From CG-Epi1 sp964634895 (lineage in GTDB: Archaea; Thermoplasmatota; Poseidoniia; MGIII; CG-Epi1): a DNA stretch of 39,914 bases. The stretch's first letter is position 1. Each line of letters begins with the position of its first letter. A program made the position numbers and the translations under genes. The notes beneath the pieces are model-generated. The model saw only the letters and a program-made list of their open reading frames with translations, did not search any database and was not told where the DNA came from. The stretch is from contig CAZWJS010000011.1 in assembly GCA_964634895.1 (NCBI GenBank), forward strand, positions 1-39,914, read 5' to 3'. This document shows, one piece after another, positions 8,721 to 16,242 of the stretch.

Positions 8721-9940
8721 TTCTTTATGATTCCATATCCTATTAAGTGCCACTTTCCGTCTACGCGCCTACTTAATGCGATTCTCTGGCCAATTGGCGC
8801 GCAAACAGGTATTGTGAGATTTATGTCAACAATATTATCTTTGACTATAATCGGCATTCCTACAGTGGTCCTTGTACCAACCGTTATCATCAAAGGTTCT
8901 TTTGTTTTTAGTTCTTCTACATCCTGTATGTTTTTTGTGCCTACTACTCTTTCTAATAGATGTGCTTTAATCTTAATTTGATTCCAAACAGGAGGTAATG
9001 TACCTGGTTTCCCGACAACATTTCCAATGAGTGAATCTGACTTAGTCATAGCTGGGTCTAAGCTAGTTCCTATTGCAACAAGCCCCCCTGGGGCGATATT
9101 TTCTCTAGAAATACCACTATGCAAGCTATTAACTTCTGCAGTAATAGGCTCAAGGCCTTTTTTAGTTGTTCTTCCAGGGAGTATTTCGAGTTCATCTCCA
9201 ATCTTAACAAGTCCTTTACTAACAGTACCTCCTAAAATTCCACCCTGTATCTTCTTCGGCAATGTTCCAGGTTTATTTATATCAAAGGATCTAGCTATAT
9301 TCATTCTGAAATCATCTTTTAGATTTTTTTCTGGTGTCGGAAAAATCTCATTGATGACTTCAATTAATAAATCAATATTTCTGTCATGATGTGCAGATAC
9401 TGGTATCACAGGAGCATCTTCTAAGAGTGATCCTTTTAGAAATGATTTAATTTCTTTATAAGATTCCAATGTTCTCTCTTTCGAGCAAACATCAATCTTG
9501 CTTTGGACAATGATGAATTTCTCAAATCCCATAATTTCTAGAGCTGATAAATGTTCACGTGTTTGTGGCTGAGGGCATTCTTCATTTGCCGCAATAATTA
9601 AGATGGCAGCATCCATAATTGCAGCTCCACTAAGCATAACTGCCATTAGTGTTTCGTGACCTGGAGCATCAACAAAACTAACAGTCCTAATATGTTCCTT
9701 TTTTCCACCTTTAAAAATATCTTTATCTGGTTCGGAGGTATAACTTATATTCCCTCCTTTTAATTTAATTTTGTAAAAATCAGCATCAGCATATCCTAAT
9801 TTTATGGATATACCTCTCTTCATTTCTTCGCTATGTTGATCTGTCCATTTCCCAGTTAAGGCTTGAGTAAGTGTAGTCTTTCCATGATCTACATGGCCAA
9901 CCATTCCGATATTTATCTCGGGTTGGGGCGAAGCAGTCAC
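8717..9940 (-). CDS. eif2g: Translation initiation factor 2 subunit gamma
   Basis: The 407-residue GTPase subunit of aIF2, which carries initiator Met-tRNA to the small ribosomal subunit. G1 is GHVDHGKTTL, the switch-1 region follows W..QHSEEMKRGISIKLGYADA, and G3 is DAPGH. The G4 position reads QSKID instead of the usual NKxD. G5 is PVSAHHDRN. Domains II and III follow (GGTVSKGLVKIGDE, SLIGNVVGKPG). The typical zinc-knuckle cysteines of some homologues are not present in the switch region. The start is GTG at 9940, one base after the S6e stop. Confidence 0.95.
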   Translation of the reverse strand: MTASPQPEINIGMVGHVDHGKTTLTQALTGKWTDQHSEEMKRGISIKLGYADADFYKIKLKGGNISYTSEPDKDIFKGGKKEHIRTVSFVDAPGHETLMAVMLSGAAIMDAAILIIAANEECPQPQTREHLSALEIMGFEKFIIVQSKIDVCSKERTLESYKEIKSFLKGSLLEDAPVIPVSAHHDRNIDLLIEVINEIFPTPEKNLKDDFRMNIARSFDINKPGTLPKKIQGGILGGTVSKGLVKIGDELEILPGRTTKKGLEPITAEVNSLHSGISRENIAPGGLVAIGTSLDPAMTKSDSLIGNVVGKPGTLPPVWNQIKIKAHLLERVVGTKNIQDVEELKTKEPLMITVGTRTTVGMPIIVKDNIVDINLTIPVCAPIGQRIALSRRVDGKWHLIGYGIIKK

Positions 9941-9941
9941 C

Positions 9942-10331
9942 TTATGCCTCCGCAGGCTTCAACAAATCCTCTAATGTTTTTGGTCCGTATTCTACCACTT
10001 TTAAGTTAATTTGAGAGACTTCTCCACTTATATTTCTGCCTCTTATTAACTTTCTTTTACGTTGCCCGTCTTTTTTAGGTTTAAATCCAACTGATTGCCT
10101 AACAAGAAGTTTTCTTCTCTGATTTCCTTCTATGTCTCCCCTCATAGGGACTCCTGACTTATCAGCACCCCCAGTAATCATCAATCGATATCCTGGTAAA
10201 TCCAAAAATATACCATCTATTTCTTCCCCGACGGATTTGCCAACAAGAGCATTGGACTTCTCTTCTGAAAGAACTTTTTGGTAAGCCATTTTGTTCTTTG
10301 GATCTGCTATTACGGTTTTGAACTCAGCCAT
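9942..10331 (-). CDS. rps6e: Ribosomal protein S6e (eS6)
   Basis: A 129-residue small-subunit protein of archaeal length. It shows the family core DPKNKMAYQKVL, LVGKSVGEEIDG, PGYRLMITGGADKSGVPMRGD and RRKLLVRQSVGFKP, then KKDGQRKRKLIRGRNIS. It is the first gene of the S6e-aIF2-gamma-PIN-deoxyhypusine synthase operon. A possible Shine-Dalgarno AAGGTG lies 5-10 nt before the ATG, and a TATA-like CTTTAAATATTA lies about 43 nt upstream, inside the longer form of the divergent frame. Confidence 0.97.
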   Translation of the reverse strand: MAEFKTVIADPKNKMAYQKVLSEEKSNALVGKSVGEEIDGIFLDLPGYRLMITGGADKSGVPMRGDIEGNQRRKLLVRQSVGFKPKKDGQRKRKLIRGRNISGEVSQINLKVVEYGPKTLEDLLKPAEA

Positions 10332-10367
10332 ATATCACCTTAGAGGTAGTCTTGGCGTCATAAATGG

Positions 10368-10379
10368 TAATATTTAAAG
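10368..10379 (-). promoter_or_regulatory. TATA-like box for the S6e operon
   Basis: The minus strand reads CTTTAAATATTA, centred about 43 nt before the S6e ATG, giving a leader of about 15 nt that would include the AAGGTG ribosome binding site at 10336-10341. Confidence 0.45.
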
Positions 10380-10398
10380 AATCCTATGAAAGTAACAA

Positions 10399-10406
10399 TT
10401 ATATAC
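10399..10406 (+). promoter_or_regulatory. TATA-like box for the DUF373 gene
   Basis: TTATATAC is centred 25 nt before the ATG at 10427, predicting a leaderless mRNA. It supports that ATG over the upstream in-frame ATG at 10364. Confidence 0.5.
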
Positions 10407-10426
10407 TCAATAATCCAGTATCAGGC

Positions 10427-11536
10427 ATGACTCTTCTGGTAATTGCCATTGACAGGGACAACGACTTGGGCCGTAAGACAGGGATTAGAAGCCCCGTTCT
10501 TGGTAGAGAATCTAATCTCAAAGCTGCCTTAGAATTAGGGTTAGCAGATCCTGAAGAGAGTGATACAAATACAATGTTGGCTGCGGTTAGTTCTTACGAT
10601 CAGCTTCTAGAAAAAGATATAGATGTAGAAGTTGTAACAATTTGTGGTGATGTGAGAGTGGGTACAAAGTCAGATATGAAGATTGCAAATACTTTAGACC
10701 AGGTAATAGCTAAGACAAAAGCAACAAAAGCAATTTTGGTTAGTGATGGAGCGGAAGATAGGGAGTTAGAACCTATTATCCGATCCAGACTAAGAATTGA
10801 TTCTACTAGAATGGTTGTAGTTCAACAGTCAAGACCTATAGAAGATACGTTGTATACAATAATTCATAAAATGGAAGATCCTAAGATTCAAAGACAATTT
10901 ATTCTCCCTGTAGCAATGGTTATGTTTGTTTGGGGTTTAATGACTTGGGTTGGTTACAAAGAATTAGCATCAGGTGTTATTTGGGTAGTATTAGGTGGCT
11001 ATATGCTTATCAAAGTGGCAGGTTGGGAAGAAGCTATACGTAATTTCTACACTGAATTGTTGACAGTTACTAGTGAAAGAGTTGCATTTTATTCGTATGC
11101 TTGGTTGATAGCCTCACTTTTGATGCTTGTAGGTATTCTTCAAGGCCTCGACCAAATGCAGGAAGTCTCGAGTAAGGGTATATTGGCCATGGTCTTAGCT
11201 TTCTTATCTAAAGATGGTATACTTGTATTGTTATTAGCATCTTTAGTATTAGTTGAGGTCTCAAGAACAATTGATTCATACCTTAGAGATAATATATTCA
11301 ATATAAATATTGTTAGATTTATTTTTACAGTTTCTAGTATGGGTTTAATAGCTGCTGGAATTGTAGAGATTCTTAATGATCTGTTTGTACTTGACGATTT
11401 CAATTCTTCAAATGTTTCATATATTTTAGCAGGTATTGTAGTAGCATTTATTGGTCTTTTAGTACATGATAGTATTCGTGAGAGGCTAAAAGACCATAAT
11501 TTTGAAAATATGGAAGAACTTCCATCTGAAGAATAG
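10427..11536 (+). CDS. DUF373 family membrane protein
   Basis: A 369-residue member of the archaeal DUF373 family, function unknown. A soluble N-terminal half of about 155 residues (ending AKTKATKAILVSDGAEDRELEPII) is followed by about six hydrophobic helices and a charged C-terminal tail. The family motif MTLLVIAIDRDNDLGRKTGI lies at the N terminus. An in-frame ATG at 10364 would add 21 residues unlike the family and would span both divergent promoters, so the start at 10427 is preferred. It is followed 6 nt later by trm56 and is probably co-transcribed with it. Confidence 0.85.
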   Translation: MTLLVIAIDRDNDLGRKTGIRSPVLGRESNLKAALELGLADPEESDTNTMLAAVSSYDQLLEKDIDVEVVTICGDVRVGTKSDMKIANTLDQVIAKTKATKAILVSDGAEDRELEPIIRSRLRIDSTRMVVVQQSRPIEDTLYTIIHKMEDPKIQRQFILPVAMVMFVWGLMTWVGYKELASGVIWVVLGGYMLIKVAGWEEAIRNFYTELLTVTSERVAFYSYAWLIASLLMLVGILQGLDQMQEVSSKGILAMVLAFLSKDGILVLLLASLVLVEVSRTIDSYLRDNIFNINIVRFIFTVSSMGLIAAGIVEILNDLFVLDDFNSSNVSYILAGIVVAFIGLLVHDSIRERLKDHNFENMEELPSEE

Positions 11537-11542
11537 GTTTGA

Positions 11543-12067
11543 ATGGAGAATTTCTTTGTTTTGAGAATAGGTCACAGACCTGAACGTGACAAACGCATAA
11601 CGACTCATGTGTGTTTGACGGCTCGTGCTTTTGGTTCCTCAAAAATTTTCCTTTCTAGGCCAGATAGTAGAATTGTTAAAACAGTTAATAATGTTGTTGA
11701 AAAATTTGGTGGAGATTTTGAAGTTGAGTCTATCCCGAATCCAGAGAATTTTGTAAAAAAGTGGGAAGGCAAAATAGTTCATTTGACAATGTTTGGTTTG
11801 CCCATAGATAATTTTAAGGACGAAATTCGAGAAGAGAAATCTCCAGTATTATTTGTAGTAGGTGCTGAGAAAGTCCCTCCCTGGATTTTTGAGTGTGCAG
11901 ATTATAATGTGTCAGTGGGAAATCAACCACATTCAGAAGTCTCAGCTTTGGCAATTGTTCTCAATAAAATGGATGAATCTGCATGCTATAAGGAGTTCGA
12001 CGGTAAATTGTCAGTTATTCCTTCAGCGACTCATAGAAGTGTGATAGATACTCGTTCTTTTGATTAG
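11543..12067 (+). CDS. trm56: tRNA (cytidine-56-2'-O)-methyltransferase Trm56
   Basis: A 174-residue SPOUT-class methyltransferase that 2'-O-methylates C56 in the T-loop of archaeal tRNAs. The hallmark N terminus is VLRIGHRPERDKRITTHVCLTARAFG. The C-terminal SAM-binding knot shows LFVVGAEKVPPWIFECADYNVSVGNQPHSEVSALAI. It follows DUF373 by 6 nt. Its TAG stop overlaps the TAA stop of convergent alba by sharing the four bases TTAG. Confidence 0.95.
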   Translation: MENFFVLRIGHRPERDKRITTHVCLTARAFGSSKIFLSRPDSRIVKTVNNVVEKFGGDFEVESIPNPENFVKKWEGKIVHLTMFGLPIDNFKDEIREEKSPVLFVVGAEKVPPWIFECADYNVSVGNQPHSEVSALAIVLNKMDESACYKEFDGKLSVIPSATHRSVIDTRSFD

Positions 12068-12453
12068 TCTTCTTTTTTTAAATTAGTATTTGATAAAGTA
12101 ATCTCAATAAAAGACATTCTAAAAGTTCCTTTCTTGTCTTTTCTAGGGACATCTTCAGTTCCTATTTCAACATTATTTATATCTGTATCAAAGTCCTTTC
12201 TGAATCGATTTCTGAATTGTTCCGCCACGTTAACAGCGTTGGAAATGGATTTTCCTCTTGCCCTTAATTTAACGTTTTCTATTTCTTCTCTTCCAAGGTA
12301 TGACATTATGTCTGGAAAGTAGAGGAATGGATCTTCAGCTCCAACAAAAATAATTCCATTTTTACCATCTAGTTTTTTGTTAATTCGGAATTTCCTTTTT
12401 TTTGTTTTGGTTTTTGGTTCAGCATCTTTTTTTATCTTATTTTTTGAAGACAT
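12064..12453 (-). CDS. albA: Alba-family DNA/RNA-binding protein
   Basis: A 129-residue chromatin or RNA-binding protein of the Alba fold, recognised by IFVG near residues 35-38, VKLRARGKSISNAVNVAEQFRNRF and VEIGTEDV. Two features are unusual. There is a lysine-rich extension of about 30 residues before the fold. Also, the GKKPVMNYV segment that carries the DNA-contacting, acetylatable lysine in Sulfolobus Alba is replaced by GAEDPFLYFPDIM, which removes that lysine pair. It may therefore bind nucleic acid differently, with the tail compensating. A TATA-like box 25 nt upstream predicts leaderless transcription. Confidence 0.88.
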   Translation of the reverse strand: MSSKNKIKKDAEPKTKTKKRKFRINKKLDGKNGIIFVGAEDPFLYFPDIMSYLGREEIENVKLRARGKSISNAVNVAEQFRNRFRKDFDTDINNVEIGTEDVPRKDKKGTFRMSFIEITLSNTNLKKED

Positions 12454-12471
12454 TATGTAATCATCTAGTAT

Positions 12472-12484
12472 ATCTATATATTGC
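12472..12484 (-). promoter_or_regulatory. TATA-like box for alba
   Basis: The minus strand carries CAATATATAGATA, centred about 25 nt before the alba ATG. The box overlaps the stop region of the ABC permease gene upstream on the same strand. Confidence 0.5.
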
Positions 12485-13920
12485 TAATCAAAGCTTGCAT
12501 TCTTCCATCTTGAATCGATTTTATTGTAAAAGAACATGCTTAATATGCTAAGAAATCCACATATTATTGATAAGGCAACTAGTATTGTAGAAGGACTGTA
12601 ATTAATTGCTAGGCTTAATATTGTCATTGCCACCATTGGGGGTACGGATATCAAGAAAAATTTAAGAAAAATAATTGCATCAAAAAGAGCTGAATTTGTT
12701 CTGAGGCCAGTGGTTAATGCCGTATAATTAACAATGTAGATTCCTACAGTAATCATAACAACTATTCCTATAGGTAATAAATTCATTTCTGAACTAAGGT
12801 ACGAGATAATAATCATGAAAATTAGAGGAATCCACCAAGTTATCGTTAAAAATAGTACTAACCGAGCTCTTATTACTTGTGAAACAGTCACAGGCAGTGT
12901 GGAATAGAAATTTGGACTGTCTATAGTGTTAAGCCATGAATACAGCATTGTTCCAAAGAAACCAACCATAACTCCGTAAAATATTGTATTGAAATCAACA
13001 TCAATTGGAAGTCCTTTGTCAATGAACCAATTCATGAAGGTTAAGATTCCAAGAGGGAAGGCAAATGAGAAAAACATTTTAATTCCAGTTTGACTTCTTT
13101 GAAGATCTATTCTTTCTTTTGATATGATGAATGGTGAGGATATATTTTTTGCCCAATCAAACTTGTTTTTATATTCATTAAAACGTTCCTTGTAACCTAT
13201 TTTGGGTATAGTTTTCAATTCGTTAATTTCTTTAACTAGTGCGGTAGAAACTAAGGCAACGGTTGCAGGGATAATTATTGATTTAAGGGCTAAAATTATA
13301 TTTGCATTTAAGTACCAGCCTAAACCAGGTGTAATTTCTTGATTCTTTATTGAAAGGGCATATGTTATAATTATTAGAATCCCTCCTAAGAACGTCTTTA
13401 CAAGTGAAATTCTATAAAGGCTAGAGAAAAAATATGCAAATGATAAACCCAGTATAAATGTTGTGAAAAGAGAAACTCCAAACAGGAATACATTTGTTAA
13501 GGTAAAATTGCTAAAATAAGTTCCAAAAAGTGCGCCAACTAAAGCAGGAAGAAGTGTAAATATTGAATAAAATATTATTTCTTTTATAAAATAAAGCAGA
13601 GTAATTCGCTTTTGGCTTATAGGTTGAGTAGAGGGAAGCCCAATAATCAATCCTAGATATCCAAATATTCTCTCCAAAAAGTCGCTTCCGAAGAAAGCCA
13701 AGAATCCCGTAAATATTCCATAAAAGAAGATTGCAATATGGCATGATTCTAAAAATTCATTATATCCTACGTCAGCCATAACTTCATCAGCAAATATCAC
13801 TGATAAAAATCCTGATATTACGACTAGAATTGGGAATGAATAGAAACCTTTTCCACTAGTAAAACTGGTGTTTAATCTAATTTCTTCAATTAACATTTTC
13901 CAAATAATTAATTTATTCAT
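12484..13920 (-). CDS. ABC-2 type transporter permease
   Basis: A 478-residue protein with about 12 hydrophobic helices and a charged central cytoplasmic segment (near residues 220-260, rich in Lys and Glu). This suggests a permease with two six-helix halves. Its ATG overlaps the stop of the ATP-binding protein gene (4 nt), which makes it the membrane partner of that ATPase. The substrate cannot be told; ABC-2 exporters move lipids, polysaccharides or drugs. No signal peptide or solute-binding protein is nearby, so export is more likely than uptake. Confidence 0.8.
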   Translation of the reverse strand: MNKLIIWKMLIEEIRLNTSFTSGKGFYSFPILVVISGFLSVIFADEVMADVGYNEFLESCHIAIFFYGIFTGFLAFFGSDFLERIFGYLGLIIGLPSTQPISQKRITLLYFIKEIIFYSIFTLLPALVGALFGTYFSNFTLTNVFLFGVSLFTTFILGLSFAYFFSSLYRISLVKTFLGGILIIITYALSIKNQEITPGLGWYLNANIILALKSIIIPATVALVSTALVKEINELKTIPKIGYKERFNEYKNKFDWAKNISSPFIISKERIDLQRSQTGIKMFFSFAFPLGILTFMNWFIDKGLPIDVDFNTIFYGVMVGFFGTMLYSWLNTIDSPNFYSTLPVTVSQVIRARLVLFLTITWWIPLIFMIIISYLSSEMNLLPIGIVVMITVGIYIVNYTALTTGLRTNSALFDAIIFLKFFLISVPPMVAMTILSLAINYSPSTILVALSIICGFLSILSMFFYNKIDSRWKNASFD

Positions 13921-14618
13921 AGTACAATTTCATGGAATAATTCTTCCAAATTTATTTTTTGCTCTTTAAGTTTTTCTAGAGTGATTATGGATTGTATTTT
14001 TCCTTCATGTATGATAGCAGCTTTTGTACAAAGCCTCTGGGCGTTTTCGAGTAAATGAGTGTTCAAAAAAACAGTACCTCCTTCTTTTACAAATTGAACA
14101 AGCCAATCTCTTACTTTTGTTTGTACTATTGGATCTAAATTGATAAAGGGCTCATCTAGGAACAAAAGGTCACAGTCAGCTATGAACGCAGCAGCAAGCA
14201 TCACTTTTTGTCTTTGACCTCTGGATAAATTTCTACAAACGCGGCCTTCAAGTGGTTCCATTTCAAAAAATTCTATCCATTTTTCAATTTTAGGGTTCTC
14301 TATTTCTCTAATTGCAGCGACCATTTCTAAGACTTCTCTTGGTGTCAAGAAACTCGGTGGCGATTCTTGCTCAGGAACTATTCCTATTTTTTTTTTAACC
14401 CTCATAACATTTTTCTGAACTACCAAATCTAGTACTTTTGCGATCCCTTCTGTAGAATTTATTTGACCAGTCAATATTTTTAGGAGGGTAGTTTTTCCAG
14501 CTCCATTTGGACCTAATAGTCCGAAAAATTCACCTTCCTCTATCTCTAAATCAACATTATCTAAAGCCAGAAAGTCATCATATTTTTTAGATAAGCCTTT
14601 ACAATTAATTACTGACAT
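13917..14618 (-). CDS. ABC transporter ATP-binding protein
   Basis: A 233-residue ABC ATPase with Walker A GPNGAGKTT, the Q-loop region VPEQESPPSF, signature NLSRGQRQK (LSRGQ rather than LSGGQ), Walker B LLFLDEP and the H-loop histidine in LNTHLLENAQRLC. It energises the permease encoded immediately downstream. It is preceded 6 nt upstream by an amphipathic small-protein gene, so the three probably form one operon transcribed from near 15107. Confidence 0.93.
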   Translation of the reverse strand: MSVINCKGLSKKYDDFLALDNVDLEIEEGEFFGLLGPNGAGKTTLLKILTGQINSTEGIAKVLDLVVQKNVMRVKKKIGIVPEQESPPSFLTPREVLEMVAAIREIENPKIEKWIEFFEMEPLEGRVCRNLSRGQRQKVMLAAAFIADCDLLFLDEPFINLDPIVQTKVRDWLVQFVKEGGTVFLNTHLLENAQRLCTKAAIIHEGKIQSIITLEKLKEQKINLEELFHEIVL

Positions 14619-14624
14619 TTGATA

Positions 14625-15107
14625 TTAACTGAACATACCTTTTATAGTTTTTTTAATTATATTTTCATCCTGCTTGTCAATTTTTGGTTCTTCTTTATCT
14701 TTTCCAAATACCAATTTTCTCAATGTGAACATTGCTGGATTATATCCTAGGCTCTCTTTTCCAACTAACCTAATGGGTAGTGGCAGTATTTCCCAGGTCC
14801 TTCCTATAAATTTCTCGTATTTTTCATCATTAAATATATAGGATGTCCCTTTATCCCCTGCACTCTTCATTGATTTTATAATTATTTTAGTGGCTAAAGT
14901 AATAATCATAGAATCTACAGTGCTTTTGGCCATCTTTCCTGCAGTGGATGCTACATTTGCGGCACTTTTCACAGCTCCGCTCGCTATTTCTGAAGCACTA
15001 TCACTAATCGTTTTTGCTTGATTAGTCACTGTGCCAGTGATGCCAGAGGAAGCTTCTTTTATTTCTCCGGCCTTTTCCTTAGCTTTCTTCTTGATATCTT
15101 TAAACAT
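14625..15107 (-). CDS. Hypothetical protein with an amphipathic-helix N-terminal half
   Basis: A 160-residue protein not recognised. The first 65 residues are a Lys/Ala/Ser-rich, aromatic-free stretch (FKDIKKKAKEKAGEIKEASS and onward) that looks like LEA or apolipoprotein-type amphipathic helix. A mildly hydrophobic segment (MIITLATKIIIKSM) follows, then a more globular part with KFIGRTWEILPLPIRLVGKE and a charged C terminus. It is the first gene of a three-gene unit with the ABC ATPase and permease, so a membrane-surface or lipid-binding accessory role is possible but speculative. A TATA-like box is centred 24 nt before its ATG. Confidence 0.7.
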   Translation of the reverse strand: MFKDIKKKAKEKAGEIKEASSGITGTVTNQAKTISDSASEIASGAVKSAANVASTAGKMAKSTVDSMIITLATKIIIKSMKSAGDKGTSYIFNDEKYEKFIGRTWEILPLPIRLVGKESLGYNPAMFTLRKLVFGKDKEEPKIDKQDENIIKKTIKGMFS

Positions 15108-15125
15108 AAAGTAACAACACCAATT

Positions 15126-15137
15126 CTATTATTAAAC
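15126..15137. promoter_or_regulatory. Shared bidirectional TATA-like element (tRNA-Leu and ABC operon)
   Basis: CTATTATTAAAC on the plus strand reads GTTTAATAATAG on the minus strand. Its centre is about 28 nt before the tRNA-Leu 5' end and about 24 nt before the ATG of the minus-strand gene at 15107. No other AT-rich box exists in the 51-bp gap, so one element probably serves both directions. Confidence 0.5.
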
Positions 15138-15158
15138 GTGTGGTTCAGAGGTGCTGTA

Positions 15159-15245
15159 GCGGGGGTCGCATAGCCAGGCCAATTGCGCTGGGTTTAGGTC
15201 CCAGTCCTTAGTGGTGCGAGGGTTCAAATCCCTCCCCCCGCACCA
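15159..15245 (+). tRNA. tRNA-Leu (anticodon UAG), CCA encoded
   Basis: An 87-nt class II tRNA. The acceptor GCGGGGG (15159-15165) pairs with CCCCCGC (15235-15241). The anticodon stem CTGGG/CCCAG encloses loop TTTAGGT with TAG at 15195-15197. A long variable arm follows (about 15205-15217), then T-stem GAGGG/CCCTC around TTCAAAT. Discriminator A and an encoded CCA end the gene. No intron is seen. The long variable arm and A discriminator agree with leucine identity. Confidence 0.96.
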
Positions 15246-15252
15246 TTTATAC
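15245..15252 (+). promoter_or_regulatory. TATA-like box for the small basic protein gene
   Basis: ATTTATAC begins at the last base of tRNA-Leu and is centred about 24 nt before the ATG at 15272, predicting a leaderless transcript for the small ORF-ROK kinase pair. Confidence 0.45.
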
Positions 15253-15271
15253 TGTTACGATATTGGTTATT

Positions 15272-15388
15272 ATGGGCAATGATTCTGAAGACAGCAAAAA
15301 AAGGGTTACAAAGGGAGATAAAAAAGCCAAAAAACGTTTTAGTCGTTACAAGAAGGGCGGGCCTAAAAAAAAGAGAGTTAAGTTGTGA
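15272..15388 (+). CDS. Very small, highly basic protein (38 residues)
   Basis: A 38-codon frame, ATG to TGA, not recognised. The first residues are acidic (MGNDSEDS) and the rest is strongly Lys/Arg/Gly rich (GDKKAKKRFSRYKKGG and PKKKRVKL), like a ribosomal or nucleic-acid-binding tail. Support for reality: a TATA-like box 24 nt upstream, a stop that overlaps the GTG of the downstream ROK gene by four bases (GTGA), and its position filling the only free space between tRNA-Leu and the ROK gene. It does not match S30e or L41e by eye. Confidence 0.5.
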   Translation: MGNDSEDSKKRVTKGDKKAKKRFSRYKKGGPKKKRVKL

Positions 15389-16242
15389 TTGGTGGAGTTG
15401 AATTAGGAGGTACTAAATGTATAGTTGCAATTGGACAAGATCCGTTAGACATTGTTGAAAAAAGAGAGATACCAACGAGAGATCCAAAAAGTACATTTTC
15501 AGATATTATATCCTTCTTTGGTAGATTTCAGATAGATGCTTTGGGAGTAGGTACTTTTGGCCCTATAATCCTTGATTCCGAATCAAATGATTATGGTCTT
15601 TTAGTGTCTGAAAGTAAAATAGGTTGGAGTGGAGTAAATGTTCTGCAGGAATTGTCAAAAACGAATATTGCAAAAATCTCTATAGATACAGATGTTAATG
15701 CTGCAGCTATAGGTGAGTATTACTATGGGGCTGGTAAATCATGTCAGAGATTAGTTTATGTTACAATTGGTACTGGTATTGGTGTGGGAGTTTTAGTTGG
15801 AGGCAAGCCGTATTTTGGTAATTTTCATCTAGAAATTGGCCATATGCAAGTTCCAAATCCCGATGGTTTTAAGGGAGTTTGTGCTATTCATGGAGGATGT
15901 CTTGAGGGACTTGCGAGTGGAACAGCTATGGAAGCAAGGTGGGGCATATCTGCAAGTGACCTTCCTGAGTCACATGAAGCATGGGTGAAAGAAGCAGAAT
16001 TATTGGCTATAGGTTTGGTAAATATAATAGGTAATCATTCGCCAGATAGAATTATATTAGGTGGAGGTATTATGAATCAGAAACATTTGTTTCCTATGAT
16101 AAGATCTAGAGTTAAAGAGATTTGGAATAATTACACACCCTTATCTCATTTATCAGATTTAATTTTAGAGCCAGGTTTAGGTTCTGATTCAGGTATTGTT
16201 GGTTCTTTAATCTTAGCAGATGGTGGGCTCGCCCAGATTTGA
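15385..16242 (+). CDS. ROK-family sugar kinase (fructokinase-like)
   Basis: A 285-residue ROK kinase that phosphorylates a hexose, most like the YdhR-type fructokinases. The ATP-binding N terminus is GGVELGGTKC. The catalytic region is IDTDVNAAAIGEY, followed by TIGTGIGVGV. The zinc-binding ROK motif is visible as GHMQVPNPDG..GVCAIHGGCLEGLASG (one His, then Cys-His-Cys), with the second ATP segment IILGGGIM. The start is a GTG overlapping the upstream small gene. The last seven codons and the stop are encoded antisense to the 3' end of tRNA-Pro. The true substrate is uncertain. Confidence 0.88.
   Translation: MIGGVELGGTKCIVAIGQDPLDIVEKREIPTRDPKSTFSDIISFFGRFQIDALGVGTFGPIILDSESNDYGLLVSESKIGWSGVNVLQELSKTNIAKISIDTDVNAAAIGEYYYGAGKSCQRLVYVTIGTGIGVGVLVGGKPYFGNFHLEIGHMQVPNPDGFKGVCAIHGGCLEGLASGTAMEARWGISASDLPESHEAWVKEAELLAIGLVNIIGNHSPDRIILGGGIMNQKHLFPMIRSRVKEIWNNYTPLSHLSDLILEPGLGSDSGIVGSLILADGGLAQI

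Noticed and set aside
8721..8753. Eleven extra N-terminal residues of the PIN protein
   Set aside because: They lie inside aIF2-gamma; the internal ATG overlaps the aIF2-gamma stop as ATGA and begins the conserved PIN strand.
10364..10426. Extended N terminus of the DUF373 protein
   Set aside because: These 21 codons do not fit the family start and overlap TATA-like boxes of both divergent genes.
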